From: Candidatus Woesearchaeota archaeon
Lineage (GTDB): Archaea > Nanoarchaeota > Nanoarchaeia > Woesearchaeales > JAGVZT01
Assembly (NCBI GenBank): GCA_017608295.1
Contig: JAFCGF010000024.1
Location: forward strand, 1 to 27,207
DNA length: 27,207 nucleotides
Reading direction: 5' to 3'
Part shown: positions 15,081 through 22,568 of the stretch, piece after piece
Numbering within the stretch: position 1 is the stretch's first letter
How the letters are laid out: every line of letters begins with the position of its first letter
Notes under the pieces: generated by a model
What the model was told of the DNA's origin: nothing
Databases searched by the model: none
The model's input: only the letters and a program-made list of their open reading frames with translations
Position numbers and translations under genes: made by a program

Positions 15081-17723
15081 ATGGACTCATCCACAGTACG
15101 ACAAACCTTTCTTGACTTTTTCAAGTCGAAACAACATCATATCGTTCCCAGCGCTCCCATGGTGATCAAAAACGATCCAACGCTTATGTTTACTAACGCC
15201 GGGATGAATCAGTTCAAGGATATTTTTTTAGGAAACAAGGAGGGGAAATATAAACGGGTGGCCAACACACAAAAGTGCCTGAGAGTTTCCGGAAAACACA
15301 ATGACCTGGAAGAGGTTGGACACGACACCTATCATCATACTATGTTTGAAATGTTTGGCAACTGGTCGTTTGGTGATTATTTCAAGAAAGAGGCGATCGA
15401 ATGGGGATGGGAATTGCTGACAGAGGTCTGCAAGATTGACAAAAATCGCATTTATGTAACTGTCTTTGAAGGTGATAAATCCGAAGGACTCGGAAAAGAT
15501 ATTGAAGCATATACATGCTGGAAAGAGATCATTTCCGAGGAGCAGATTCTCTTTGAGTCCAAAAAGGATAACTTCTGGGAGATGGGAGAGACAGGCCCTT
15601 GTGGGCCCTGTTCTGAGATTCATATTGATCTCCGTGACGACACAGAGAGGGAGCGGGTTGCCGGGAGAGAGCTTGTGAATAAAGATAATCCTCTTGTGAT
15701 TGAGGTATGGAACCTGGTCTTTATTGAATTCAACCGCCAGGCAGATGGGAAACTGGTTCCCCTTCCCTCCAAACATGTCGATACGGGAATGGGATTTGAA
15801 CGCCTCTGCATGGTGCTTCAGGGAAAAACATCGAATTACGATACTGATATATTCCAGCCACTCATTCAAGCCATCTCAGCCAAATCAAAGATCCCGTATG
15901 GCCCGGAACTCAAAGCCGACATCGCTATGCGGGTTGTTGCAGACCATCTTCGTGCCATCGCTTTTGCCATTGCCGATGGCCAGTTACCCTCTAACAACAA
16001 AGCCGGCTATGTGATCCGACGGATTCTGCGCAGGGCTGTACGTTACGGATATGTCTTTCTGAACTTTCATAAACCATTTTTGTTTGAACTGATCCCTGTG
16101 CTCGTCGACCAGATGGGAGAGGTATTCCCGGAATTGAAGTCACAGCAACAGTTGATTGAAAACGTAATCCGCGAAGAAGAGAGTTCCTTTCTCAGGACCC
16201 TTGAAAACGGAATTCAAAAGTTCGATAAATATATCCGGCATCCGGCATCCGGCATCCGGCATCCAGCATCTAGAATCATCTCCGGCGCCTTCGCTTTTGA
16301 ACTCTATGACACCTATGGATTCCCTGTCGACCTGACCGGGTTGATGGCCCGGGAGATTGGCTGGACGGTTGATATGGAGGGCTTCCATAAAGGGATGGAA
16401 GAACAGAAAGCACGTTCCCGGAAGGCAGCCGAAACCGAAACCGGGAACTGGACAGTTTTAAAGAAAGAGAGTAGATTAACTCAGTTCATTGGATACGACC
16501 TGCTGAATATCGAAACAGAAATAACAAGGTATCGCAGTATACAAGGGAAAGAGGGTGATTCATTTCAGATCATACTGGCTACCACTCCATTTTATGCTGA
16601 ATCGGGCGGACAGACAGGTGATAGGGGCTGGCTGATAAAAGGAGATGAAAAGATTGAAATCATCGATACCATCCTTGAAAATGAGCAGATCATCCATCTG
16701 ACGAAAACGCTCTTTAACAATCCTGCCGGGATCATCATTGCTCAGGTTGATGCAGATAAACGAATGCTCACGGCAGATAACCACTCGGCAACACACCTCT
16801 TGCACGCAGCCCTGAAGCAGATACTGGGGGCTCATGTCGGGCAGAAAGGATCGATGGTGAATGAAAACAGGATTCGGTTTGACTTTACACATTTCTCGAA
16901 AATGACAGATGAAGAAATCGAAAAGGTGGAACGATTAGTTAATCAAAAGATCCGGGAAAACATCCCCCTGTATGAGGAGCGGGCCATTTCCCCGGAACAG
17001 GCGCAGGAGATGGGAGCTATCGCCCTCTTTGGAGAAAAGTATGGAGAGCAGGTCAGGGTCATTCGTTTTGGGGAAGATTTCTCCACCGAACTTTGTGGGG
17101 GGACTCATGTGCCGGAAACCGGTCAGATCGGACTTTTCCGGATCCTCTCCGAAAGCGCCATTGCCGCCGGGATTCGACGCGTGGAAGCAATCACCGGAGC
17201 CAAAGCCGAAAATCTGATGTACGAAAAAGAGCATTTGCTGCATCAGGTTTCCAATGCGCTGAAAAACCCGAAGGATATCCTTCGTGGATTGCAAAGTCTT
17301 CAGGAGGAGAACCTCCAACTGAAAAAAGCCGCAGGTGAATTTGAAAAACTCAAGCTGGCACAGGTAAAAGAGGCCCTGAAGAGAGAGGTGAAAGAGATTA
17401 AAGGAATTTCATTCCTCGGGACAAAAGTGGACCTCGACATGAATTCGATGAAGAGTCTCGCTTTCGAGATGCGAAACGAGATCCCGGATCTGTTCCTTGT
17501 CCTGGCAGCCGAATCAAATGGGAAAGTCAACCTGGTTGTAGCTTTGTCGGATTCCCTGGTAGAGAATAAACAGATGAATGCCGGCCAGATCATTCGGGAA
17601 CTGGCTAAAGCAATAGCGGGTGGCGGTGGCGGTCAGCCCCATATTGCTACAGCAGGCGGAAAAAATCCTGCCGGGATCTCAAAATTAATGAAAGTAGCTT
17701 CTGATCTGGTATCAGAGGCATAA
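15081..17723 (+). CDS. alaS: Alanyl-tRNA synthetase with a repeat-encoded insert
   Basis: The 880-residue enzyme charges tRNA-Ala. The class II catalytic core begins VRQTFLDFFKSKQHHIVPSA and includes the GMNQFKDIFLG and ETGPCGPCSE motifs. The editing domain carries the zinc ligands H568 and H572 (HSATH) and C672 and H676 (CGGTH). The C-terminal oligomerisation and C-Ala domain ends with GGGGGQPHIATAGGK. Residues 385-398 (IRHPASGIRHPASR) are encoded by a heptamer array (16233-16274). They replace the usual low-conservation loop just before ISGAFAFELYDTYGFP. Three heptamers make seven codons, so the peptide repeats every seven residues. All catalytic and editing motifs are intact. It is followed by a hairpin at 17726. 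Confidence 0.97.
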   Translation: MDSSTVRQTFLDFFKSKQHHIVPSAPMVIKNDPTLMFTNAGMNQFKDIFLGNKEGKYKRVANTQKCLRVSGKHNDLEEVGHDTYHHTMFEMFGNWSFGDYFKKEAIEWGWELLTEVCKIDKNRIYVTVFEGDKSEGLGKDIEAYTCWKEIISEEQILFESKKDNFWEMGETGPCGPCSEIHIDLRDDTERERVAGRELVNKDNPLVIEVWNLVFIEFNRQADGKLVPLPSKHVDTGMGFERLCMVLQGKTSNYDTDIFQPLIQAISAKSKIPYGPELKADIAMRVVADHLRAIAFAIADGQLPSNNKAGYVIRRILRRAVRYGYVFLNFHKPFLFELIPVLVDQMGEVFPELKSQQQLIENVIREEESSFLRTLENGIQKFDKYIRHPASGIRHPASRIISGAFAFELYDTYGFPVDLTGLMAREIGWTVDMEGFHKGMEEQKARSRKAAETETGNWTVLKKESRLTQFIGYDLLNIETEITRYRSIQGKEGDSFQIILATTPFYAESGGQTGDRGWLIKGDEKIEIIDTILENEQIIHLTKTLFNNPAGIIIAQVDADKRMLTADNHSATHLLHAALKQILGAHVGQKGSMVNENRIRFDFTHFSKMTDEEIEKVERLVNQKIRENIPLYEERAISPEQAQEMGAIALFGEKYGEQVRVIRFGEDFSTELCGGTHVPETGQIGLFRILSESAIAAGIRRVEAITGAKAENLMYEKEHLLHQVSNALKNPKDILRGLQSLQEENLQLKKAAGEFEKLKLAQVKEALKREVKEIKGISFLGTKVDLDMNSMKSLAFEMRNEIPDLFLVLAAESNGKVNLVVALSDSLVENKQMNAGQIIRELAKAIAGGGGGQPHIATAGGKNPAGISKLMKVASDLVSEA
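16233..16274. repeat. Heptamer tandem repeat inside alaS
   Basis: Four perfect ATCCGGC units (16233-16260) are followed by ATCCAGC and ATCTAGA. The 42 bases equal 14 codons, so the gene stays in frame. The unit ATCC(A/G)GC is shared with the array in nadE. Confidence 0.92.
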
Positions 17724-17725
17724 CA

Positions 17726-17753
17726 CGCCCGGCATTTTCGGCAAAAGCCGGCG
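17726..17753 (+). terminator. Hairpin after alaS
   Basis: CGCCCGGC (17726-17733) plus ATTTT pairs with AAAA plus GCCGGCG (to 17753) around the loop CGGC, with two single-base bulges. It begins 2 bases after the alaS stop and lies between convergent genes, so it may end transcription from both sides. No T-run follows on the plus strand. Confidence 0.5.
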
Positions 17754-17807
17754 TAGATCATCTTGCACAGAAGCACTATCCCTACCAGCATCCACCGGAA
17801 TAGACTT

Positions 17808-18329
17808 CTATTTGATTTCATTTTTTATCGCTTCTATGGCATTTGCAACAGGGGATACCTTCTCACTGAGATAGAGTTGTAAAACAGCGCTTGCCAGATC
17901 CCGTGATGTGGCCTCTTCCTTCAAGTTTGATGCGGCTGTATTGATCAGCCGGATCGTCTCTTCTTTGGCCTGGCGGATCTTCTCCCAGGTTTGTGCTGAA
18001 ACATATAGTTGCTGCGACTGGTTGTACTCAAACTCCTCTCGTACCGTTCGTATCATTGCACTCTGAGCATGGGGCACGGTCATATCAGAGGTCTGAACGC
18101 GAAGGATCAGGCTGTTTAGTGAGATTCTTTCCAGAAAGAGGATCAGCCGCTCACTGGCCTGAAGCTTTACCGAGAGAATAAGTTTCAGGCCATCACTCTC
18201 TGCTTCAGGCCTCTCAGGAGCATGGTTCTTCCTCAAACGGAAGTAAAACCAGATGGCAACCAGCACAGCTCCCAGCAAAAAAAGGATCTGAAAAAACAGT
18301 TTCAACAGGTCAACAAAAAAAAGCTTCAT
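17808..18329 (-). CDS. DUF7935-like single-pass membrane protein
   Basis: With the start at 18327-18329 the product has 173 residues. The extra six codons to 18347 are less likely because MKLFFVDLL begins the hydrophobic segment. One transmembrane helix (FFQILFLLGAVLVAIWFYFRL) is followed by a charged linker. The soluble domain opens with KLQASERLILFLERISLNSLILR and continues with helices through a SQQLYVSAQTWEKIRQAKEE segment. This is the pattern of a conserved Bacteroidota-only family that I believe is DUF7935. No function is known. It converges on alaS and diverges from the DUF134 regulator cluster. Confidence 0.72.
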   Translation of the reverse strand: MKLFFVDLLKLFFQILFLLGAVLVAIWFYFRLRKNHAPERPEAESDGLKLILSVKLQASERLILFLERISLNSLILRVQTSDMTVPHAQSAMIRTVREEFEYNQSQQLYVSAQTWEKIRQAKEETIRLINTAASNLKEEATSRDLASAVLQLYLSEKVSPVANAIEAIKNEIK

Positions 18330-18450
18330 AAGATAGATTTTATACAAAACTACAAAAGATATAACTATTGCGTTGAAATAAGACCAGGTATTGTGATCAG
18401 TGTTTATTTGCCGGTTCTCATATTATTTTTTCAAAAAAACAGATAAAAAG

Positions 18451-18482
18451 TTTGCTTTTTGCACATATGTGCATTATCTTTG
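18451..18482 (+). promoter_or_regulatory. Promoter with a palindromic operator for the DUF134-NifX-MinD cluster
   Basis: TTTG (18451-18454) and TATCTTTG (18475-18482) form a consensus Bacteroidota promoter with the ideal 20-base spacing. Between them lies the perfect 14-bp palindrome TGCACATATGTGCA (18460-18473), placed so that a bound dimer would block or remodel the promoter. The first gene of the cluster, a DUF134 helix-turn-helix protein at 18498, is the natural candidate to bind it. The leader is only about 5-10 bases. Confidence 0.7.
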
Positions 18483-18497
18483 CAGAAAAATTAATTT

Positions 18498-18971
18498 ATG
18501 CCACGACCACAAAGCAATCGAATTATTCATGAACCACCGCTCTTTTCGGAATTTAAACCATTGGGAATAAAAGGACAGGACCTGGAACAGATTCTGTTAA
18601 CCCTGGATGAGTTTGAAGCATTCCGTCTTGCAGATCAATTAGGTTTATCCCATGCTGAAGCAGCTGAGGAGATGGAAATTTCACGTTCTACCTTTACGCG
18701 TCTTATTGAAAAATCCAGAAAAAAAATTGCTGATTTTATCATTCAGGGCAAGTTGCTTACCATCGAGGGGGGGAATGTTCATTTCAGGCGCAACATCATT
18801 CGATGTCAGAATTGTGGCCATATGTTCAAATCAAGGTTTACAGATTTGATAACTGAATGTCCTTCGTGTCATTCAAACAACCTGTTGAATCTGGCCGGTG
18901 GGTTTGGACATGGCAAATGTTGTAACATCATAAATAAAAATAGTTTTATAAACCAAAAAAAAAGGAGATAA
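18498..18971 (+). CDS. DUF134-family helix-turn-helix protein with C-terminal zinc ribbon
   Basis: The 157-residue protein matches the DUF134 family. It begins MPRPQSNR and has the LTLDEFEAFRLADQLGLSHAEAAEEM sigma-factor-like helix-turn-helix (about 35-75, recognition helix near SRSTFTRLIEKSRKK). An added C-terminal zinc-ribbon part has C103, C106, C121 and C124, plus a Cys pair at 141-142. The family is usually encoded beside NifX-like proteins and is presumed to regulate them. The cysteines suggest that it could sense metal or redox state. It is the first gene after the palindromic promoter and is followed after 2 bases by the DUF5320 gene. The binding role is inference from position and fold. 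Confidence 0.85.
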   Translation: MPRPQSNRIIHEPPLFSEFKPLGIKGQDLEQILLTLDEFEAFRLADQLGLSHAEAAEEMEISRSTFTRLIEKSRKKIADFIIQGKLLTIEGGNVHFRRNIIRCQNCGHMFKSRFTDLITECPSCHSNNLLNLAGGFGHGKCCNIINKNSFINQKKRR

Positions 18972-18973
18972 TT

Positions 18974-19327
18974 ATGCCAGGACATGACAAAACAGGGCCT
19001 TTAGGAGCAGGCCCATTAACGGGCAGACGTATGGGACTCTGCGCAGACAATGAAAATGTGGAACACAGAAATATTCCCGGGGGCCAACTCAGAGGAGGTA
19101 ATTTCCCGGGAGGCGGAAGAGGCTATGGATTCGGACGAAGAGAGGGATCTGGAAGAGGACTCTATGGCGGGCAAAGACAAAGTTTCCGGGGAGGAGTCGG
19201 TTTCCGCGGGAGTATGATTGATCAACCAAATTCAGGTGAATCTGGAATTGCAGAGGAGATCAATATCCTCAAGAACAAGGTAAAAATGCTGGAAGATCAA
19301 CTATCTCAATTCAAAAAATCAGATTAG
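18974..19327 (+). CDS. DUF5320-type Gly-rich protein with C-terminal coiled coil
   Basis: The 117-residue protein starts MPGHDKTGPLGAGPLTGRRM, the signature of DUF5320 proteins, which accompany NifX-like and DUF134 genes in anaerobes. A low-complexity Gly/Arg-rich middle (about 30-75, with repeated GRG and FRGG) follows. The C-terminal 30 residues form a predicted coiled coil (EEINILKNKVKMLEDQLSQF). It has a strong ribosome binding site (AAAGGAG just upstream), which is unusual in Bacteroidota. The role is unknown; a scaffold or metal-protein partner is a guess. One Cys is present (C23). Confidence 0.8.
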   Translation: MPGHDKTGPLGAGPLTGRRMGLCADNENVEHRNIPGGQLRGGNFPGGGRGYGFGRREGSGRGLYGGQRQSFRGGVGFRGSMIDQPNSGESGIAEEINILKNKVKMLEDQLSQFKKSD

Positions 19328-19342
19328 TTAAATTATTAGAAG

Positions 19343-19567
19343 ATGAATAGCTCAGGAAAAAACAGACCCACGGGCTCAGGTCAGGGATCTGGACGTGGAG
19401 GGGGGAAAGGAAGAAACAAAGGAGGCGCTTTCGGCCCCGGGGGATTTTGTGTTTGTGCCAAATGCGGGGAAAAGATCCCCCATCAACAAGGCATCAAATG
19501 CACCTCGATAAAATGTCCTGAATGTGGAACAACCATGATTCGGGAAGAATTACTTAATACCAAATAG
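19343..19567 (+). CDS. Small Gly-rich zinc-ribbon protein
   Basis: This 74-residue protein has a Gly/Lys/Arg-rich disordered start (1-34). A compact Cys region follows: FCVCAKC (C36, C38, C41) and KCTSIKCPEC (C53, C58, C61). The pattern suggests a rubredoxin-like or zinc-ribbon knuckle that could also hold iron. Such proteins are frequent next to NifX-like genes of anaerobes, but the function is unknown. It lies 15 bases after the DUF5320 gene. A partial second copy of its last 27 codons is found at 20373-20456. Confidence 0.75.
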   Translation: MNSSGKNRPTGSGQGSGRGGGKGRNKGGAFGPGGFCVCAKCGEKIPHQQGIKCTSIKCPECGTTMIREELLNTK

Positions 19568-19577
19568 GGAGGAGTAA
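19568..19577 (+). promoter_or_regulatory. Strong Shine-Dalgarno site before the cupin gene
   Basis: The sequence GGGAGGAG just upstream of the cupin ATG at 19582 is a near-perfect Shine-Dalgarno site. Most genes of the window have none, so this one stands out. Confidence 0.55.
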
Positions 19578-19581
19578 TATT

Positions 19582-19908
19582 ATGAAACAATTAATGAATT
19601 TATTTGATGATAACCATTGGGAAGATGCACAAGAATATCCCGATGAAACAAAACAAAAGGTTCTGCGGGATGAAAACAACGCAAAGACCGTGTTGTTAAA
19701 ATTACCAACAGGATTTAGTATGGCACCCCATTCTCATATAACCACCGAACAACATTTTGTTCTTAAGGGTGATTACACCAGTGATGGCAAAGTATACAGT
19801 ACCGGTTCTTACCAGATATTCTATGCGGGGGAAGAACATGGCCCCTTCAAATCGAAAAATGGAGCATTGATTCTGGTTGTCTGGGACCCTTATCAAACTA
19901 TAGAATAA
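19582..19908 (+). CDS. Small cupin-domain protein
   Basis: The 108-residue single-domain cupin carries the first cupin motif with likely metal ligands H50, H52 and E56 (PHSHITTEQHFVLKGD). It also has the second motif around EEHGPF with H86. The usual glycine turns (LKGDYTSDGKVYSTGSY) are present. It should fold as a small beta barrel binding a divalent metal. Substrate or catalytic activity cannot be read. The gene lies between the zinc-ribbon gene and the 127-residue protein. Its position between the two copies of the partial duplication suggests that it arrived with the inserted segment. Confidence 0.88.
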   Translation: MKQLMNLFDDNHWEDAQEYPDETKQKVLRDENNAKTVLLKLPTGFSMAPHSHITTEQHFVLKGDYTSDGKVYSTGSYQIFYAGEEHGPFKSKNGALILVVWDPYQTIE

Positions 19909-19984
19909 GCAATGGAATATTCGGTTATTTGTTGCATGAAAATGGCTATTGTAAAATGAATTATTACCATAAATCTTACAAAAG

Positions 19985-20368
19985 ATGAAAACAAAATATT
20001 TATGCCCAAATTGTAAATTATCATTAAATATTGATGATGATATTATTCTTATAGCAAAGAATAAAAAAGGGGAAAAAGGCTTAGTATTATTGCATACGGA
20101 ATTAGGTAATTATTCAAGTAAAAAGAGTGATGGCTTTGATGTAGGAAAATCAGAAGCAGTTGATTTCTTTTGCCCGTTATGTAATAAAAGCATAGATTAT
20201 AAATTCAAGATCAGCTATGCAAATCTGATTCGAGTGGCAGATAAAGAAAATCAAGTTATTTTTTCAAAGATCTACGGACACAAATCTACTTTTAAAGTAG
20301 AAGGGAAAGTTGTATCTACTTATGGAGAGCATGCTATGAAATATACTGACCCTGAATGGTTTCTATAA
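19985..20368 (+). CDS. Hypothetical protein with two CxxC knuckles
   Basis: The 127-residue protein has CPNC (C7, C10) near the start and CPLC (C63, C66) in the middle, together likely one zinc site. The C-terminal half has alternating strands (FKISYANLIRVAD, FSKIYGHKSTFKVEGKVVS) and ends DPEWFL. The gene is noticeably AT-rich compared with its neighbours. I do not recognise the family beyond a general zinc-binding small protein. It is separated by 76 bases from the cupin gene, and it is followed by the remnant copy of the zinc-ribbon gene, which marks the edge of an apparent insertion. Confidence 0.65.
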   Translation: MKTKYLCPNCKLSLNIDDDIILIAKNKKGEKGLVLLHTELGNYSSKKSDGFDVGKSEAVDFFCPLCNKSIDYKFKISYANLIRVADKENQVIFSKIYGHKSTFKVEGKVVSTYGEHAMKYTDPEWFL

Positions 20369-20372
20369 GGAA

Positions 20373-20456
20373 CAAGGCATCAAATGCACCCCGATAAAAT
20401 GTTCTGAATGCGGGATAACTATGATAAGAGAAGAATTGTTAACTAAAAAATACTAA
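20373..20456 (+). pseudogene. Partial second copy of the zinc-ribbon gene
   Basis: These 28 codons read QGIKCTPIKCSECGITMIR and on to a stop, matching residues 49-74 of the 74-residue zinc-ribbon protein at 19343-19567. DNA similarity begins at 20371 (AACAAGGCATC) and covers the whole 3' end, with scattered silent and non-silent changes. There is no start codon or upstream half. The copy ends 5 bases before the NifX-like gene, the position the intact gene would have had. Confidence 0.8.
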
Positions 20457-20461
20457 GTAAT

Positions 20462-20800
20462 ATGAAAAAATTATTTGCTATACCAACGATTGATGGTAAA
20501 TTATGTCAACATTTCGGACACTGTGAGAAATTTGCAATTATTGAAACTGAAAATCAAAACTTCGCAAATATTAAATATCTCACACCACCGGCACATCAAC
20601 CGGGAACATATCCCCGATTTTTAGCCGAACATGGAGTAAGTGCAATTATTTCAGGCGGTATGGGCATGAAAGCACAACAGCTTTTTACTCAAAATAATAT
20701 TGAAGTTTGTATTGGAGTTGATTCCGATTCTCCGCAAAAACTTGTTGAACAATATTTGAAAGGCCAGTTGCAAACAGGTCAAAATCTTTGTGATCATTAA
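20462..20800 (+). CDS. NifX/NifB-type (MTH1175-like) metal-cluster-binding protein, first copy
   Basis: This 112-residue protein is a stand-alone dinitrogenase iron-molybdenum-cofactor-binding domain with an RNase-H-like fold. It begins KKLFAIPTIDGKLCQHFGHC with the conserved HFG, and has VSAIISGGMGMKAQQLF and IEVCIGVDSDSPQKLVEQYLKG. It carries four cysteines (C15, C21, C83, C110), two of them around the HFG loop where cluster binding is expected. Homologues bind Fe-S-Mo or, in the orange protein of Desulfovibrio, a Mo-Cu cluster. No nitrogenase genes are near. It is followed by two MinD-type ATPases and a second NifX-like protein, probably as one transcript. Confidence 0.9.
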   Translation: MKKLFAIPTIDGKLCQHFGHCEKFAIIETENQNFANIKYLTPPAHQPGTYPRFLAEHGVSAIISGGMGMKAQQLFTQNNIEVCIGVDSDSPQKLVEQYLKGQLQTGQNLCDH

Positions 20801-20811
20801 GAGAGATTACA

Positions 20812-21660
20812 ATGAAAATAGCTATTGCAAGTGGAAAGGGCGGTACGGGTAAAACAACCCTGTCAACCAACCTGGCTGCCTGGCTTGCAGAGACTGAAAA
20901 GGTTGTCCTCGTCGATTTAGATGTAGAAGAACCCAATTCGGGATTATTCATAAAAGCTGATCTGGTCATTAAAGAAGAGAAGTTCAAGATGATTCCCGAA
21001 TGGATTGAGGACAAATGTACGTTGTGCGGGTTGTGTCAGGAAGTTTGTAATTTTCACGCAATCATACAGTTGGGTATGACAATTATGGTCTTTCCCGAAT
21101 TGTGTCATAGTTGTTACGCTTGTTCGGAATTGTGCCCCACTTCTGCCCTGCCGATGATCCCACAGAAGATGGGTGAACTCAGGCATTATCAAAAAGAGAA
21201 TCTGAACTTTGTGGAAAGCAGGCTTGATATAGGCCAGGAACAGGCAGTTCCATTGATTTCTCAAACAATCAACTATATTGAAGAACACTTCTCCGGTGAA
21301 ATCATCAAAATCCTTGATTCACCTCCGGGGACTTCATGCCCGGTTATTGAAGCAACAAAAGATGCTGATTTTGTGATCCTGGTAACAGAGCCAACGCCAT
21401 TTGGATTGCATGATCTGAAACTGGCGGTTGATACAATGCTGGAGTTAAAAAAAGAGTTTGGCGTGGTGATCAATCGCCAGGGCATCGGCAATGACGATGT
21501 GCTGGAATATTGCAAAGAAGAGAACATCATTGTACTTGCCAACATACCCAATGACCGTCGTATAGCAGAATTATACTCACGCGGTGAGTTGATTTACAAA
21601 CAGATCCCTGAAGTGAGGAAGCAATTTGAGAATATTAAAGATAAGATAATACGCACGTGA
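20812..21660 (+). CDS. MinD-superfamily ATPase with inserted ferredoxin domain, first copy
   Basis: The 282-residue protein has the deviant Walker A SGKGGTGKTT (7-16) and the VDLDVEEPNSG switch. A two-cluster ferredoxin insert has C69, C72, C75, C79 and C98, C101, C104, C108. The ATPase continues with KILDSPPGTSCPVIEATKDADFVILVTEPTPFGLHDL. It should bind two [4Fe-4S] clusters and use ATP hydrolysis to drive assembly or transfer. It resembles the ATPases encoded with the orange protein in Desulfovibrio (DVU2103/DVU2104 type). It has an AGAGAG site upstream and lies 11 bases after the NifX-like gene. The paralogue next to it probably forms a heterodimer with it. Confidence 0.93.
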   Translation: MKIAIASGKGGTGKTTLSTNLAAWLAETEKVVLVDLDVEEPNSGLFIKADLVIKEEKFKMIPEWIEDKCTLCGLCQEVCNFHAIIQLGMTIMVFPELCHSCYACSELCPTSALPMIPQKMGELRHYQKENLNFVESRLDIGQEQAVPLISQTINYIEEHFSGEIIKILDSPPGTSCPVIEATKDADFVILVTEPTPFGLHDLKLAVDTMLELKKEFGVVINRQGIGNDDVLEYCKEENIIVLANIPNDRRIAELYSRGELIYKQIPEVRKQFENIKDKIIRT

Positions 21661-21682
21661 AACCGGATAACAAGACAACCGG

Positions 21683-22558
21683 ATGAAAGAGATTGTAATT
21701 ATTTCCGGGAAAGGCGGTACAGGCAAAACTTCTATTACGGCCTCTTTTGCGACTCTTGGCGGAAAAAATATTGTGGTTGCCGACTGTGATGTTGATGCTG
21801 CCGATATGCATCTGCTCATGCAACCCGATTTTGCCAGGTCAGAAGATTTCTACAGTGGTGAGAAAGCCGTCATTGATCCGGAAAAATGCACCCAGTGTGG
21901 AAAATGCGCCGATGTTTGCCGTTTTGATGCGATTCAGATAGTTGATGACCAACATATAGTTGAACCATTGAATTGCGAAGGCTGTGGCTATTGTGCGCGT
22001 GTTTGTCCAACCGATGCGATAACAAATAAAAATCAGAATGTGGGCCAATGGTATATTTCAACAACAAAAGTTAGCAGCACGATGATACATGCCAAACTGG
22101 GCATTGGCGCCGACAACTCAGGCAAACTGGTTGCTAAAGTGAAAAATGAAGCCAAACAGATCGCGGAAAAGAATCATACGGATTATATTCTTGTTGATGG
22201 CTCTCCGGGAATTGGATGTCCGGTTGTTTCATCACTGTCAGGAGCAAACTTTGTAGTTCTCGTTACTGAACCTTCCGTTTCAGGATTGCATGATCTAAAA
22301 CGGGTTTACATGCTGGTGAAGAAATTTAACATTAAAGCCGGATGTATGATCAATAAGGCAGATATCAACCCTCAAGTAACAAAAGAGATAGAAGAATTTT
22401 TAACGAGTGAAAATATCGTTCACATTTCAAATTTGCCCTATGATGAATCATTCACCAGAGCAATGACCAATGGGCAAACAATCGTTGAATATCCGGAGAA
22501 TAATTTAACAGAAATTATGATCGATAGTTGGAATAAAATAAAACAGATATTAATCTGA
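21683..22558 (+). CDS. MinD-superfamily ATPase with inserted ferredoxin domain, second copy
   Basis: This 291-residue paralogue has Walker A SGKGGTGKTS (8-17), VVADCDVDAADMHLL, and the same eight-cysteine insert at the same positions (69, 72, 75, 79, 98, 101, 104, 108). The LVDGSPGIGCPVVSSLSGANFVVLVTEPSVSGLHDLKR segment follows. It differs from the first copy by an extra stretch after the ferredoxin insert (about 115-150), which relatives also carry. The tandem pair is typical of this family in anaerobes. It likely works as a heterodimer that loads or unloads the NifX-like proteins. The 22-base gap before it contains the repeated octamer AACCGGAT. Confidence 0.93.
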   Translation: MKEIVIISGKGGTGKTSITASFATLGGKNIVVADCDVDAADMHLLMQPDFARSEDFYSGEKAVIDPEKCTQCGKCADVCRFDAIQIVDDQHIVEPLNCEGCGYCARVCPTDAITNKNQNVGQWYISTTKVSSTMIHAKLGIGADNSGKLVAKVKNEAKQIAEKNHTDYILVDGSPGIGCPVVSSLSGANFVVLVTEPSVSGLHDLKRVYMLVKKFNIKAGCMINKADINPQVTKEIEEFLTSENIVHISNLPYDESFTRAMTNGQTIVEYPENNLTEIMIDSWNKIKQILI

Positions 22559-22568
22559 AATAAGTAAT

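Noticed and set aside
16233..16274. CRISPR-like repeat
   Set aside because: The units are contiguous heptamers without spacers.
16140..16388. Minus-strand frame containing repeated CWMPDAGCRMPD
   Set aside because: The odd repeat is the reverse reading of the heptamer array in alaS, not a gene.
17633..17821. 62-residue minus-strand frame over the end of alaS
   Set aside because: It mostly mirrors the alaS coding sequence and the hairpin; no recognisable domain.
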